Source of the DNA: an uncultured Ruminococcus sp. | GTDB taxonomy: Bacteria > Bacillota > Clostridia > Oscillospirales > Acutalibacteraceae | Length of the DNA stretch: 6,013 nucleotides | Direction: 5' to 3' | NCBI GenBank assembly: GCA_945632055.1 | Contig: CALZCU010000072.1 | Coordinates: forward strand, 1 to 6,013 | In this document: positions 5,790-6,013 of the stretch, piece by piece | Layout: each line of letters begins with the position of its first letter | Numbering within the stretch: position 1 is the first letter of the stretch | Translations under genes and position numbers: made by a program | Notes under the pieces: model-generated | Seen by the model: the letters and a program-made list of their open reading frames with translations, nothing else | The model's database searches: none | What the model was told of the DNA's origin: nothing

Positions 5790-5820
5790 GGCGGCAAAAG
5801 CCGCCTTTGTTATGAAACGC
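5752..5820 (-). repeat. 15-bp inverted repeat interleaved with the 21-bp one (B/B')
   Basis: Bases 5752-5766 pair with 5806-5820. The core TTTCATAACAAA/TTTGTTATGAAA is perfect over 12 bases, and one more position (5754/5818) is a U-G wobble in the minus-strand RNA before two further pairs. Arm B lies inside the loop of the 21-bp repeat, while arm A' lies inside this one, so the two stems either compete or form a pseudoknot. Confidence 0.8.
5788..5807 (-). promoter_or_regulatory. Perfect GC-rich hairpin in the malE-malF gap
   Basis: AAGGCGGC and GCCGCCTT form a perfect 8-bp stem around a four-base loop (5796-5799). In the transcript it is followed by AAUACACC, not by U, so it is not a standard terminator in the operon direction. 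It shares two bases at each end with the neighbouring inverted repeats. A role in protecting the malE message or modulating read-through into malF is plausible. Confidence 0.7.
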
Positions 5821-5840
5821 TTTAGAGTTTTTCTGCATTC

Positions 5841-5868
5841 GGGGCACCTTGCTTTCACAAAGCGCCCC
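5841..5868 (-). promoter_or_regulatory. Bulged hairpin just downstream of malE
   Basis: In the minus-strand RNA GGGGC-GCUUU, loop GUG, AAAGC, a five-base bulge AAGGU and GCCCC make a ten-pair stem starting 39 bases after the malE stop. No U-tract follows. Being the first strong structure after malE, it could block 3' exonucleases and leave more malE than malFG message, as is known for the REP hairpins between malE and malF in E. coli. Confidence 0.6.
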
Positions 5869-5907
5869 GCAACATTACTTAATAGTATTCAGTCAATTTT
5901 CGCTGAA

Positions 5908-6013
5908 TTAGCCTTCGTCACGAACGCTCTTGATTGTGTCCTCAAGAAGCTTCTTTGTAGCTGCTGCGTCATCAGCCTTCCACTTGTCTGATGTGAGCTC
6001 GTTGCCGAGTGTA
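5908..6013 (-). CDS. malE: Extracellular maltodextrin-binding protein, C-terminal end (MalE-like, partial)
   Basis: A frame open at the right edge encodes the last 34 residues, beginning TLGNELTSDKWK and ending KSVRDEG, then TAA at 5910-5908. The alternation of Asp/Lys/Ala-rich helix (ADDAAATKKLLEDTIKSV) is typical of the final amphipathic helix of CUT1 sugar-binding lipoproteins such as MalE. Position immediately upstream of malF and malG on the same strand agrees with the usual malE-malF-malG order. The protein would sit outside the cell, tethered to the membrane, and hand substrate to MalFG. The signal peptide and ligand-binding residues lie beyond the window, so the substrate cannot be read directly. 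A small hairpin (5887-5892 with 5903-5908) overlaps the stop codon. Confidence 0.75.
   Translation of the reverse strand, partial: TLGNELTSDKWKADDAAATKKLLEDTIKSVRDEG

Overview
The window looks like a stretch of chromosome from a low-to-moderate GC Gram-positive anaerobe, most likely a gut Clostridia member such as the Ruminococcaceae/Oscillospiraceae. The reasons are strong AGGAGG-type ribosome binding sites, sigma-A style promoters, a lipoprotein amylase anchored by a Gram-positive style lipobox, and an XRE regulator with a beta-rich C-terminal domain of a kind common in Firmicutes. The taxonomic assignment is inference from style only.

Every supported gene lies on the minus strand, so the window reads right to left. 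At the right edge is the last part of a maltose/maltodextrin-type solute-binding protein gene (malE-like, 5908-6013, running off the edge). After a 274-base gap full of hairpins come the permease genes malF (4128-5633) and malG (3268-4131), which overlap by ATGA. After a further gap of about 70 bases with a perfect 9-bp hairpin comes a secreted, lipid-anchored GH13 alpha-amylase family enzyme (1552-3195). A hairpin at 1497-1532 probably ends this operon. The set makes sense as one machine: the surface amylase cuts starch-derived glucans outside the cell, the binding protein captures the oligosaccharides, and MalF/MalG carry them across the membrane. No ATPase (MalK/MsmK type) gene is visible, so it must be encoded elsewhere.

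Downstream is a separate unit: an XRE-family regulator (443-1320) with a clear promoter at 1350-1378. It is broken by a one-base deletion in an A-run (994-998), giving an N-terminal HTH half and a C-terminal half whose ATG overlaps the premature stop. Adding one A restores a single 292-residue protein. A 14-bp stem terminator (380-422) ends this unit.

The left end (about 92-383) has no credible gene. It holds three tandem copies of a 96-bp repeat, followed by a minus-strand promoter (49-77), an RBS and the first eight codons of a gene leaving the window at base 1.

The items most worth a second look are the interleaved long inverted repeats between malE and malF, the 96-bp repeat array that is open on both strands, and the homopolymer frameshift in the regulator. 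I see no clear wholly new protein system here.
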